64,000 nucleotides of DNA from Paludibacteraceae bacterium (GTDB taxonomy: Bacteria; Bacteroidota; Bacteroidia; Bacteroidales; Paludibacteraceae): the NCBI GenBank assembly GCA_017391525.1, contig JAFOYE010000015.1, positions 1-64,000 on the forward strand. Direction: 5' to 3'. Below the pieces are notes generated by a model. That model made no database searches. It was not told the origin of the DNA and worked only from the letters and a program-made list of their open reading frames with translations. Both the position numbers and the translations under genes were made by a program. How positions within the stretch are numbered: the first letter of the stretch is position 1; each line of letters starts with the position of its first letter. Of the stretch, positions 33,701-40,713 are shown piece by piece.

Positions 33701-34678
33701 ATGAAACAATTAGCAGAAAAAATAAAACCTTATTTGAAACTTCTTCGTGTAGGCAATCTCGCCTTTTTGGCAGTATTGCTTTATGTGATGGAGAAGTGGG
33801 TGGCATATCCTCTACTGCATATAGAGACATTCCCCGAACTCATGCCATGGTGGGTATTGCTTTTACTTATCATCAGCGTTGTGTGTATAGCAGCAGGTGG
33901 ATATGTGATCAATGACTATTTTGATGTCAAGATTGATCGTATCAATCGTCCAGACGACATGGTGGTTACTCGTGTTGTATCTCGTGATGCAGCAATGCGT
34001 TGGTTCCAAGTACTGACCATTGTTGGAGTAGCAGCAGGTCTTGCAGTGTCGTGGTGGGCCAAGAGTTGGAATCTACTCTTCATCTATGTAGTTATTCCGG
34101 GACTGTTGTGGTTCTATTCGGCTAGTTATAAGCGAATATTGATGCTAGGTAATCTTACTGTAGCATTCATTTCCGCTTTAGTACCTTTGTTGGTGGCAAT
34201 GGCTAATGCAGAATATTTGAGTTACGTCTATTCAGAGTCGTTAGTTTATACTCCAATTATTGGCATTCTCTATACATGGTTAGGTGGTTTTGCGCTCTTC
34301 TCGTTCTTGCTAACATGGGCTAGAGAAATTGTGAAAGATGTGGAAGATATTGAAGGCGACCGAGAAATGGAATGTCGCACTATTCCTATTGTTTGGGGTG
34401 AGAACGTCACCAAAATCATTGTGTCTGTCATACTGTTTGGCGTGATGTCGCTCATTACATATCTTACGTGGTATGTATTACCATTCCCTAGTGAGTGGAG
34501 TAGTCTCTTGTTCCGTTTCTCTGTATTTGGACTCTTGACACCTCTTGCTTGTACAATAGTACTATTGTGGTTTGCTCGTACGACTCGAGAGTACCATACG
34601 GTACAACAAGTCCTTAAGTTCGTTATGTTTATCGGCACTATGTTCGGATATGTGATTTACATCAACTTAATGGCATAA
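33701..34678 (+). CDS. UbiA-family prenyltransferase
   Basis: An integral membrane enzyme of 325 residues with about eight or nine hydrophobic helices. The two Asp-rich prenyl-diphosphate motifs are present: NDYFDVKIDRINRPD at about 71-85 and DVEDIEGDREMECRT at about 214-228. In Bacteroidales, genes of this type beside maf are annotated as geranylgeranylglycerol-phosphate geranylgeranyltransferase-like proteins; the true acceptor is not known. Gene order UbiA-maf is common in the group. Confidence 0.88.
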   Translation: MKQLAEKIKPYLKLLRVGNLAFLAVLLYVMEKWVAYPLLHIETFPELMPWWVLLLLIISVVCIAAGGYVINDYFDVKIDRINRPDDMVVTRVVSRDAAMRWFQVLTIVGVAAGLAVSWWAKSWNLLFIYVVIPGLLWFYSASYKRILMLGNLTVAFISALVPLLVAMANAEYLSYVYSESLVYTPIIGILYTWLGGFALFSFLLTWAREIVKDVEDIEGDREMECRTIPIVWGENVTKIIVSVILFGVMSLITYLTWYVLPFPSEWSSLLFRFSVFGLLTPLACTIVLLWFARTTREYHTVQQVLKFVMFIGTMFGYVIYINLMA

Positions 34679-34680
34679 AT

Positions 34681-34805
34681 GTGAGCTATGCTCACGGTTG
34701 AAAGGTTCTATTCGCTTCGCAGTTCTAACGGTTGGAACTTTTAGAACAGCCCGTCAGGGCGTTTAGAACTTTTAGAACAGCACCGAAGGTGCGCTTAGAA
34801 CTCTA
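34681..34805. repeat. Palindrome array D, linker TTAGAAC (UbiA-maf spacer)
   Basis: Palindromes gtgagctatgctcac (34681-34695), gcccgtcagggc (34749-34760) and gcaccgaaggtgc (34780-34792). The linker words ttctaac, ttggaac, ttttagaaca and ttagaac separate them. The array ends just before the maf ATG at 34811. Confidence 0.85.
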
Positions 34806-34810
34806 AAATT

Positions 34811-35377
34811 ATGAATATTATTTTAGGAAGCCAGAGCCCACGCCGTCGTGAACTGATGGCGGGTTTAGATATCCCATTCTCGTGTGTCACTATTGATGCA
34901 GACGAGTCTTATCCTGCCGAACTCAAAGCAGGCGATATACCTATGTATATATCTCGTGCGAAGGCGCGCGCGTATGTGAGCGAACTCCAAGATAATGATT
35001 TACTCATCACTTCGGATACCATCGTTTGGCTCAATGATGAAATGCTAGGCAAACCTCAAGATGAGGTAGAAGCTAAGGCTATGCTTGCCCGCCTCAGTGG
35101 ACAGACACACGAGGTATATACCGCAGTTTGCTTTGCGGATAAGAATGGCGAATTGGAGACTTGGGTAGATTGTACCAAGGTAACCTTTAATACACTCTCC
35201 GAAGAAGATATAGACTATTATGTCAGCAAATACCGACCACTAGACAAGGCAGGTGCATATGGTGTGCAAGAGTGGATTGGTTATGTGGGAGTAACGAGGA
35301 TGGAAGGTTCCTACTTCAATGTCATGGGCTTCCCTATCTGCCATGTCTATGAAAGACTGAAAAAGTATTTGAGATAA
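34811..35377 (+). CDS. maf: Maf-family nucleotide pyrophosphatase
   Basis: House-cleaning enzyme that hydrolyses non-canonical or dTTP/UTP-type nucleotides. At 188 residues it has normal length and starts MNIILGSQSPRRRELM, the Maf signature with the SxSPRR loop; D-E-S in DADESYPAEL and the SDTIVWLNDEMLGKP segment with the catalytic Asp are intact. The C-terminal GAYGVQEWIG and GSYFNVMGFPICHVYERL are also typical. Confidence 0.95.
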   Translation: MNIILGSQSPRRRELMAGLDIPFSCVTIDADESYPAELKAGDIPMYISRAKARAYVSELQDNDLLITSDTIVWLNDEMLGKPQDEVEAKAMLARLSGQTHEVYTAVCFADKNGELETWVDCTKVTFNTLSEEDIDYYVSKYRPLDKAGAYGVQEWIGYVGVTRMEGSYFNVMGFPICHVYERLKKYLR

Positions 35378-35396
35378 GATAATCTGCAATCAAATC

Positions 35397-35426
35397 TTGT
35401 ACATCTCATAAATTTCACAACCTTTG
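35397..35426 (+). promoter_or_regulatory. Probable promoter of the type IIL restriction gene
   Basis: TTG (35397-35399), 19 bases, AACCTTTG (35419-35426). The first base of the -7 element deviates from TAnnTTTG. The ATG is at 35447. Confidence 0.6.
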
Positions 35427-35446
35427 CACTCCTAAAAAATCCCACC

Positions 35447-38221
35447 ATGAACAAGACCCAGCAAGACAAAGCAGCCCTCGAATTCCAACAACGATGGACA
35501 TCCCAAGGGTATGAGAAAGGACATACACAACCCTTCTGGATTGATCTGCTCAGAAATGTATATGAAGCACCCAATGCCGAAACCTTCATCCAATTTGAGA
35601 AACAGGTCAAACTCGACCATACCAACTTCATCGACGGCTATATACCTTCCACTCGCGTGCTCATTGAGCAAAAAGGCAGCCACATCGACCTCAATAAGGC
35701 CTATCCACAATCCGATGGCAAGCCGCTCACACCTTTCCTGCAAGCCAAACGCTATGCCGAAGACCTACCTCACTACGAGAAACCTCGTTGGATAGTGGTT
35801 TCCAATTTCCGTGAGTGGCATATCCACGATATGAACCTACCTGGCAACAAACCTGAGGTCGTTCTTCTTGAAAACTTCCACAAGGAGTACCACCGCTTAG
35901 CGTTTTTGGTGGATAAAAACAACGAACATATCACTCGTGAAATGGAGATCTCCGTTAAGGCGGGTAAGATTATTGGAGAGATTTATGACAAACTCCTTGC
36001 CCAATACCTCGACCCAACATCGCCCGAAACGCTCCATAGCCTCAATATGCTGTGCGTGCGCCTCGTGTTCTGCCTCTATGCCGAAGACGCAGGTATCTTT
36101 GGCAGAAAACAGCAGTTTGGCGACTATATCAAGGATATTCCTGCGCCTCAACTCCGCCGTGCGCTCCTCAACCTCTTTGAGGTGCTCGATACGCCGCTCA
36201 ATGAGCGTGACCCATACCTCGAACCCGAACTCGCCGCTTTCCCTTATGTCAATGGCGGCTTGTTCACCCTGCAAGATAAATCCATCCCTCAGTTCACCGA
36301 CGAACTGCGTGACTTGCTCCTCGGCAAAGCCAGCGACGACTTCGACTGGAGTGAGATCTCGCCTACTATCTTCGGCGCTATCTTCGAGAGCACACTCAAC
36401 CCCGAAACACGCCGCTCAGGCGGTATGCACTATACCTCCATCGAGAATATCCACAAGGTCATTGACCCGCTATTTTTGAATGACCTCCGCGCTGAGTTAG
36501 ATACTATCCTTGCTATCAGCCAAGAGAAACGCCGCAACCAAGCCCTCCGCGATTACCAACAGCGCCTTGCTTCTTTACGCTTCCTTGACCCTGCCTGCGG
36601 TAGTGGTAACTTCCTTACGGAAACCTTCCTCTCGCTTCGCCGTTTGGAGAACGAATGTCTCAAAGCCCTGCTCAATGACCAATCGGCGCTTGACTTCTTC
36701 GACGACCGTATCTTTGTCAATATCCACCAGTTCTATGGCATCGAGATCAACGACTTCGCTGCCACGGTTGCCAAAACCGCCCTGTGGATTGCAGAAAGCC
36801 AAATGTTGAGCGAGACATCCAAAATCCTCGCCCGTGACATAGACTTCCTCCCACTCAAATCCTATAGCAATATTATCGAAGGCAACGCCCTTACCTTTGA
36901 TTGGAACGAGGTCTGCCCCGCCTCCGAACTCTCCTACATCATCGGCAACCCACCGTTTGTGGGATATTCACTCCAAAGCAAAGAACAGAAAGAGGAATTG
37001 TTATCCGTTTTCGTTGACGAGAAAGGCAAACCCTACAAGACAGCGGGCAAGATTGATTATGTAGCGGGCTGGTATTACAAAGCAGCGCAAATGATGCAAG
37101 GCACTACCATACAAGCAGCGCTCGTTTCTACCAATTCTATCACTCAAGGCGAGCAAGTGGCATCTATTTGGAAGCCACTAAAAGACTTGTTCAACCTACA
37201 AATCAATTTTGCTTACCAAACATTCCGCTGGGATAGCGAAGCGTCTCTCAAAGCCCATGTACATTGTGTGATAGTTGGCTTTAGTTGCTACAATACCAAT
37301 AAACCCAAAACCATTTACACAAGTGGAGAACAAATAATAGCCGCAGAAAATATCAACGGATATTTGGTAAATGCAGATGATATTTTTGTAGAAAGCCGAA
37401 ATAAATCGCTTTGCGATATTCCAGAAATGATAACAGGTAATCGTCCTGCTGATGGTGGACACCTCATTATTGAAGCCGCTGATTACGAGGATTTTGTTTC
37501 TAAAGAACCACAAGCAAAGCAATACATAAAGAAACTTTTGGGATCAGTTGAATTTATAAATAATAAGGAGCGTTATTGTCTTTGGTTGAAGAATGTTTCA
37601 CCAGCAGAATTGCGTCGTTTACCTTTAGTGTTAGAGCGTATCAATAATTGCCGAAATGATCGGTTGTCATCTCCAGATAAAGGACGCCAAAAATTAGCTG
37701 ATACTCCACACTTATTTAGAGAAACAAACAATCCTGAAACATATATTGTTGTACCTAGTGTGTCTTCAGAAAACCGTCGGTATGTTCCTATGGGATTCTT
37801 GACGGATGAAACTATACCAACAAACCTAGTACTCATTATCCCCGACGCTACCCTCTACCACTTTGGTATTCTCACATCCAATGTGCACATGGCATGGATG
37901 CGTGTAGTATGCGGACGATTAAAAAGCGACTATCGCTACTCGAAGGACATCGTTTACAACAACTTCCCATGGCCTACGATCACACCTGAGCAAGAGGCAG
38001 AGATCTCCCGCACGGCGCAAGCCATCCTCGATGCCCGCAATCTCTATCCCGACTGCTCATTGGCTGACCTTTATGACGAGGCAACTATGCCTATCGAACT
38101 CCGCCGTGCCCACCAAGCCAACGACCGTGCTGTGATGCGCGCCTACGACTTACCCGCCACCACCTCAGAGTCCGACACCGTCGCCCACCTCTTCAAACTC
38201 TACGAAGAATTGACGAAATAA
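35447..38221 (+). CDS. Type IIL (MmeI-like) restriction-modification enzyme, single chain
   Basis: A 924-residue fused endonuclease, N6-adenine methyltransferase and specificity protein. The N-terminal nuclease region has the PD-(D/E)xK-type LIEQKGS near 72-78 after an Asp in LDHTNFIDGY. A helical spacer follows. The methyltransferase has motif I FLDPACGSGNFLTE (about 379-392) and motif IV IIGNPPFVGYS (about 498-508). The target-recognition region spans about 600-800, and a conserved MAWMRVVCGRLKSDYRYS block lies near 815-832. Size and order match MmeI (about 920 residues). No separate subunit is needed. Lower similarity of base use in the TRD (more AT-rich than the rest) suggests the recognition part has been exchanged. 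Confidence 0.93.
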   Translation: MNKTQQDKAALEFQQRWTSQGYEKGHTQPFWIDLLRNVYEAPNAETFIQFEKQVKLDHTNFIDGYIPSTRVLIEQKGSHIDLNKAYPQSDGKPLTPFLQAKRYAEDLPHYEKPRWIVVSNFREWHIHDMNLPGNKPEVVLLENFHKEYHRLAFLVDKNNEHITREMEISVKAGKIIGEIYDKLLAQYLDPTSPETLHSLNMLCVRLVFCLYAEDAGIFGRKQQFGDYIKDIPAPQLRRALLNLFEVLDTPLNERDPYLEPELAAFPYVNGGLFTLQDKSIPQFTDELRDLLLGKASDDFDWSEISPTIFGAIFESTLNPETRRSGGMHYTSIENIHKVIDPLFLNDLRAELDTILAISQEKRRNQALRDYQQRLASLRFLDPACGSGNFLTETFLSLRRLENECLKALLNDQSALDFFDDRIFVNIHQFYGIEINDFAATVAKTALWIAESQMLSETSKILARDIDFLPLKSYSNIIEGNALTFDWNEVCPASELSYIIGNPPFVGYSLQSKEQKEELLSVFVDEKGKPYKTAGKIDYVAGWYYKAAQMMQGTTIQAALVSTNSITQGEQVASIWKPLKDLFNLQINFAYQTFRWDSEASLKAHVHCVIVGFSCYNTNKPKTIYTSGEQIIAAENINGYLVNADDIFVESRNKSLCDIPEMITGNRPADGGHLIIEAADYEDFVSKEPQAKQYIKKLLGSVEFINNKERYCLWLKNVSPAELRRLPLVLERINNCRNDRLSSPDKGRQKLADTPHLFRETNNPETYIVVPSVSSENRRYVPMGFLTDETIPTNLVLIIPDATLYHFGILTSNVHMAWMRVVCGRLKSDYRYSKDIVYNNFPWPTITPEQEAEISRTAQAILDARNLYPDCSLADLYDEATMPIELRRAHQANDRAVMRAYDLPATTSESDTVAHLFKLYEELTK

Positions 38222-38225
38222 CAGG

Positions 38226-38257
38226 GGAACTTGCAGACGGAACTGCAAGGCGAAACT
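38226..38257. repeat. REP copy 1, left of the RAYT gene
   Basis: Stem cttgcag (38230-38236), loop acggaa, stem ctgcaag (38243-38249), then tail gcgaaact (38250-38257). The right copy at 39315-39342 has the same loop and tail, with the variable stem pair changed on both sides. Confidence 0.9.
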
Positions 38258-38285
38258 TATGGAGGTTGAGGTATAAGAAGAGAGA

Positions 38286-39305
38286 ATGACAATGGAAGAA
38301 TTCAAAAATATAGCTAGTAACGGAAATAGTCATAACAAACAAAATCGTATCCTTCGAGCTAAATGGATGGACTATCGATCTCCTTCTATTATGATGGTGA
38401 CGATTGTCACCACTAATCGACTACCACTATTAGGGAAACTACAAGGCGAGAATATCATCCTCACTGAGTTGGGACAAAAAGTAGCAGAGGAAATCAAACG
38501 CATACCTACTTATAACGGTGCGGAGTCCATAGAAATATACTCCTATGTGATAATGCCTGATCATGTACATATATTATTACATATCCACGAGCATCTACCA
38601 CGACATGTGGGCTATTATATCCGCTGGTTCAAGAAACAGTGTACGAACATAGGTTTAGTCCTTGCGGTTCCGTCCGCAAGGAATCACAGTCCCCTTTTCG
38701 CCCCTGAATATCACGACCGTCTTCTCAAGGGCAAAAACCAGCTTCCTCACTTGGTGCGCTATATTCAAGACAACCCACGCCGTTTGGCTCTTAAACGCGC
38801 AAACAAAGACCTCTTTCGAATACGGCAAAACCAATTAATCGGTACTATCCAGTGTACTGTTTTAGGAAATATCTTCCTCATAGAGCACCCACTACGCCAA
38901 GTTCTACAATGCTCTCGTCGTCTCACGCAGGAGCAAATAGATAATCTCAAAGCAGATTGCCTACGCGAAGCCGCTGATGGTACCATTTATGTAACAGCAG
39001 CTATATCGGAGGGCGAAAAACAGATTGCTCGTGCACTCCGCGAAGCAGGTTTTCCTTTGATTATCTTATTGGAGAAAGGATTCCCCGCTCCTGATGATCC
39101 ACACTATAGCTATTATAAGCCACAGGGTGTCTATTTCGAGGCGTGTGCCGCAGGCAAATTGTTGCTAATAGAGCCACATCGTGATTTATTAGACCGCGAA
39201 GATATAGCAACTAAGACTGAGACAAAAGTAGGGCATATCCCACATGACTCCCAACGCTATCGCTTTGTGGCGATGAATATACTCGCAGAGGATATATGTA
39301 AATAA
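38286..39305 (+). CDS. REP-associated tyrosine transposase (RAYT) with C-terminal Rossmann-like extension
   Basis: The N-terminal half is an IS200-like Y1 transposase: the HuH motif in VIMPDHVHILLHI (about 88-100) and the catalytic Tyr in HLVRYIQDNPRRLALKR (about 154-170). It is domesticated-type RAYT because REP hairpins, not IS ends, flank it. Residues 125-137 (LVLAVPSARNHSP) are encoded by an internal inverted REP copy. The C-terminal 110 residues (AISEGEKQIARALREAGFPLIILLEKGF, CAAGKLLLIEPH) look like the DprA/LOG-type Rossmann tail found on some Bacteroidetes RAYTs. Total length of 339 residues is about twice a minimal RAYT. The alternative ATG at 38292 is possible. Confidence 0.87.
   Translation: MTMEEFKNIASNGNSHNKQNRILRAKWMDYRSPSIMMVTIVTTNRLPLLGKLQGENIILTELGQKVAEEIKRIPTYNGAESIEIYSYVIMPDHVHILLHIHEHLPRHVGYYIRWFKKQCTNIGLVLAVPSARNHSPLFAPEYHDRLLKGKNQLPHLVRYIQDNPRRLALKRANKDLFRIRQNQLIGTIQCTVLGNIFLIEHPLRQVLQCSRRLTQEQIDNLKADCLREAADGTIYVTAAISEGEKQIARALREAGFPLIILLEKGFPAPDDPHYSYYKPQGVYFEACAAGKLLLIEPHRDLLDREDIATKTETKVGHIPHDSQRYRFVAMNILAEDICK
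38661..38680. repeat. REP copy 3, inverted, inside the RAYT gene
   Basis: Stem cttgcgg, loop ttccgt, stem ccgcaag. This is the reverse complement of the REP stem-loop at 39315-39334, embedded in frame in the transposase coding sequence. It encodes LAVPSAR. Confidence 0.9.
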
Positions 39306-39314
39306 CAAGGTTCA

Positions 39315-39342
39315 CTTGCGGACGGAACCGCAAGGCGAAACT
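39315..39342. repeat. REP copy 2, right of the RAYT gene
   Basis: Stem cttgcgg (39315-39321), loop acggaa, stem ccgcaag (39328-39334), tail gcgaaact. Compared with copy 1, an A-T pair in the stem has become G-C, so pairing is kept. Confidence 0.9.
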
Positions 39343-39424
39343 AAAGAGTCGCATAACTATTCATATAATAAACAGGCTCACTCCATGCCCATAATTTTGT
39401 TATTGGAGTTTTTGTTTGACACCC

Positions 39425-39452
39425 GAGCCGCAGGTTGAGCCGCCTGCGGCTC
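39425..39452 (+). terminator. Terminator after the RAYT gene
   Basis: A perfect 10-bp GC-rich stem (gagccgcagg / cctgcggctc) with an 8-base loop, followed by tttattgttt. Likely intrinsic terminator for the plus strand. Confidence 0.8.
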
Positions 39453-39609
39453 TTTATTGTTTCACTTGTGGTACACGAAAAAATATGTGGCATTATTGGC
39501 ATTTTAGGAATTTTTGACATTGTTGAAAGTGCTAAAAAGGTCAAAAATGTCATACTGCGTAATTAAGAATGGAGTATTGATTTTCAGGGAGAAGGGATGT
39601 TGGAAGCAA

Positions 39610-39654
39610 TTCCTGCGGACTTTTTGAGGTGGGCTGAGAAAGTGTCCGCAGGAA
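39610..39654. repeat. Inverted repeat ttcctgcggac / gtccgcaggaa
   Basis: Perfect 11-bp arms separated by 23 bases, followed by a partial third copy (gtccgtagg, 39655-39663). It is the first of three long hairpins in the gene-free stretch 39343-40025. Confidence 0.85.
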
Positions 39655-39660
39655 GTCCGT

Positions 39661-39697
39661 AGGATGGAGGTGATGAGGTTATTAGGTGATAAGGCGA
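39661..39697. repeat. Degenerate 7-8-base array, core AGG
   Basis: Units AGGATGG, AGGTGATG, AGGTTATT, AGGTGATA and AGGCGA start at 39661, 39668, 39676, 39684 and 39692, a 7-8 base period. A similar AGGCGAT array lies inside the radical SAM gene at 41521-41563. Confidence 0.65.
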
Positions 39698-39737
39698 ATC
39701 CGCATAATCGAATGAGAAAGAATCGGTTATGCGGATT
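39697..39737. repeat. Inverted repeat aatccgcataatcg / cggttatgcggatt
   Basis: Fourteen-base arms, 13 of 14 paired, with a 13-base loop. The left arm starts directly after the preceding 7-8-base array. Confidence 0.85.
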
Positions 39738-39779
39738 GGTTGTTTGAATGGAGAAGAAAAAACAAAGAGATAGTATTTA

Positions 39780-39843
39780 GGGTATTTAGGGTATATAGGG
39801 TAAATGAGAAATGCCCTAAATACCCTATTTACCCTAAATACCC
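39780..39843. repeat. Long hairpin of GGGTATTTA-type repeats
   Basis: The left arm (39780-39802) and the right arm (39821-39843) are 23 bases each, with one mismatch. Each arm is itself made of three copies of an imperfect GGGTA(T/A)(T/A)TA unit. The loop is 18 bases. Confidence 0.88.
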
Positions 39844-39945
39844 ACGCTATATTTTCAGAGAAAGATCGGTGAATATTCTACGTGGTATCGGAGTGGTAAG
39901 GGTTAGCGAACGATAGCAAAGGGATAAGCAAGGGATATGAATCAC

Positions 39946-39989
39946 ATAGTAATCTTATAGTAATCACATAGTAATATCATAGTAGATAT
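39946..39989. repeat. Period-11 tandem array, unit ATAGTAATCAC
   Basis: Four units of exactly 11 bases start at 39946, 39957, 39968 and 39979; each starts ATAGTA. The array lies about 40 bases beyond the stop codon of the DUF2461 gene. Confidence 0.85.
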
Positions 39990-40025
39990 AGGGAAAGTAT
40001 AGTATGAACCCGTAAGTGATAAATA

Positions 40026-40709
40026 CTATCTCCGATCAGGAAACTCGCCGTATTCTTCGAATGTGTAGTTCAAGAAATCGTTGATGGGTTTGCCTGCTTG
40101 GCAGAGCTCTATTAGTAGGTCTAGGAAATCGGGAGCGCATACTTGTTCATCCGTTAAGGCAATAGAGAAGGTATAAGCTTTGCGCTTTAACCAGTCTGCG
40201 TGTTCAAACTCAGTAGGGAAACCTTGTGGTACTTTCTTAAGCATTTGGTCGGTATCAAAATCTTGGAAATACTTACCCGTCAACTCGTTGGCAAAGATAT
40301 CTTCTACTTCGTCATAATTAGCCAATATCTCACGGCGTAAAGCGTGTAGCAAATCTTTATTGGGGCACCACATACCACCCGCAAACATACATTTGCCTGG
40401 TTGCAGATGTACATAATAGCCTCCTCGGTCGCTTTTCTTACCACCTTTGACGGCAGGGAAAGCACCAAACCACTCTTTGAAAGGGCGTTTGTCGTGCGAG
40501 AAACGCACATCGCGGTAGATACGCCAAATACAATCTTTGGGCGTCAAGGCTTTCATGTCTGGGTCTATCTCCACCAATCGCTCTAACCATTGAGCGGTAA
40601 ACAACTCAAACTGCTTTTGGCAACGCACATACCAATCCTTGTGTTCGTTGAACCATTCACGGTTGTTGTTACAAGATAGTTCTGTTAGAAAAGCGAGTAT
40701 ATCTTTCAT
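40026..40709 (-). CDS. DUF2461 family protein
   Basis: A 227-residue protein of the DUF2461 (TIGR02453) family, function unknown. The N-terminal FLTELSCNNNREWFNEHK matches the NNxREWF signature and IYRDVRFSHDKRPFKEWFGA the central one; GGYYVHLQPGKCMFAGGMW follows. The start is four bases after the radical SAM stop, and this is the last gene of a five-gene minus-strand block. Confidence 0.9.
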   Translation of the reverse strand: MKDILAFLTELSCNNNREWFNEHKDWYVRCQKQFELFTAQWLERLVEIDPDMKALTPKDCIWRIYRDVRFSHDKRPFKEWFGAFPAVKGGKKSDRGGYYVHLQPGKCMFAGGMWCPNKDLLHALRREILANYDEVEDIFANELTGKYFQDFDTDQMLKKVPQGFPTEFEHADWLKRKAYTFSIALTDEQVCAPDFLDLLIELCQAGKPINDFLNYTFEEYGEFPDRR

Positions 40710-40713
40710 ATCA

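Noticed and set aside
38286..39342. A complete IS200/IS605 element
   Set aside because: No tnpB-like gene and no IS ends are present; the flanking hairpins are REP-type, so a RAYT is the better call.
39341..39553. A 70-codon minus-strand frame after the RAYT
   Set aside because: It runs through the terminator hairpin and REP tail, with no plausible start signal.
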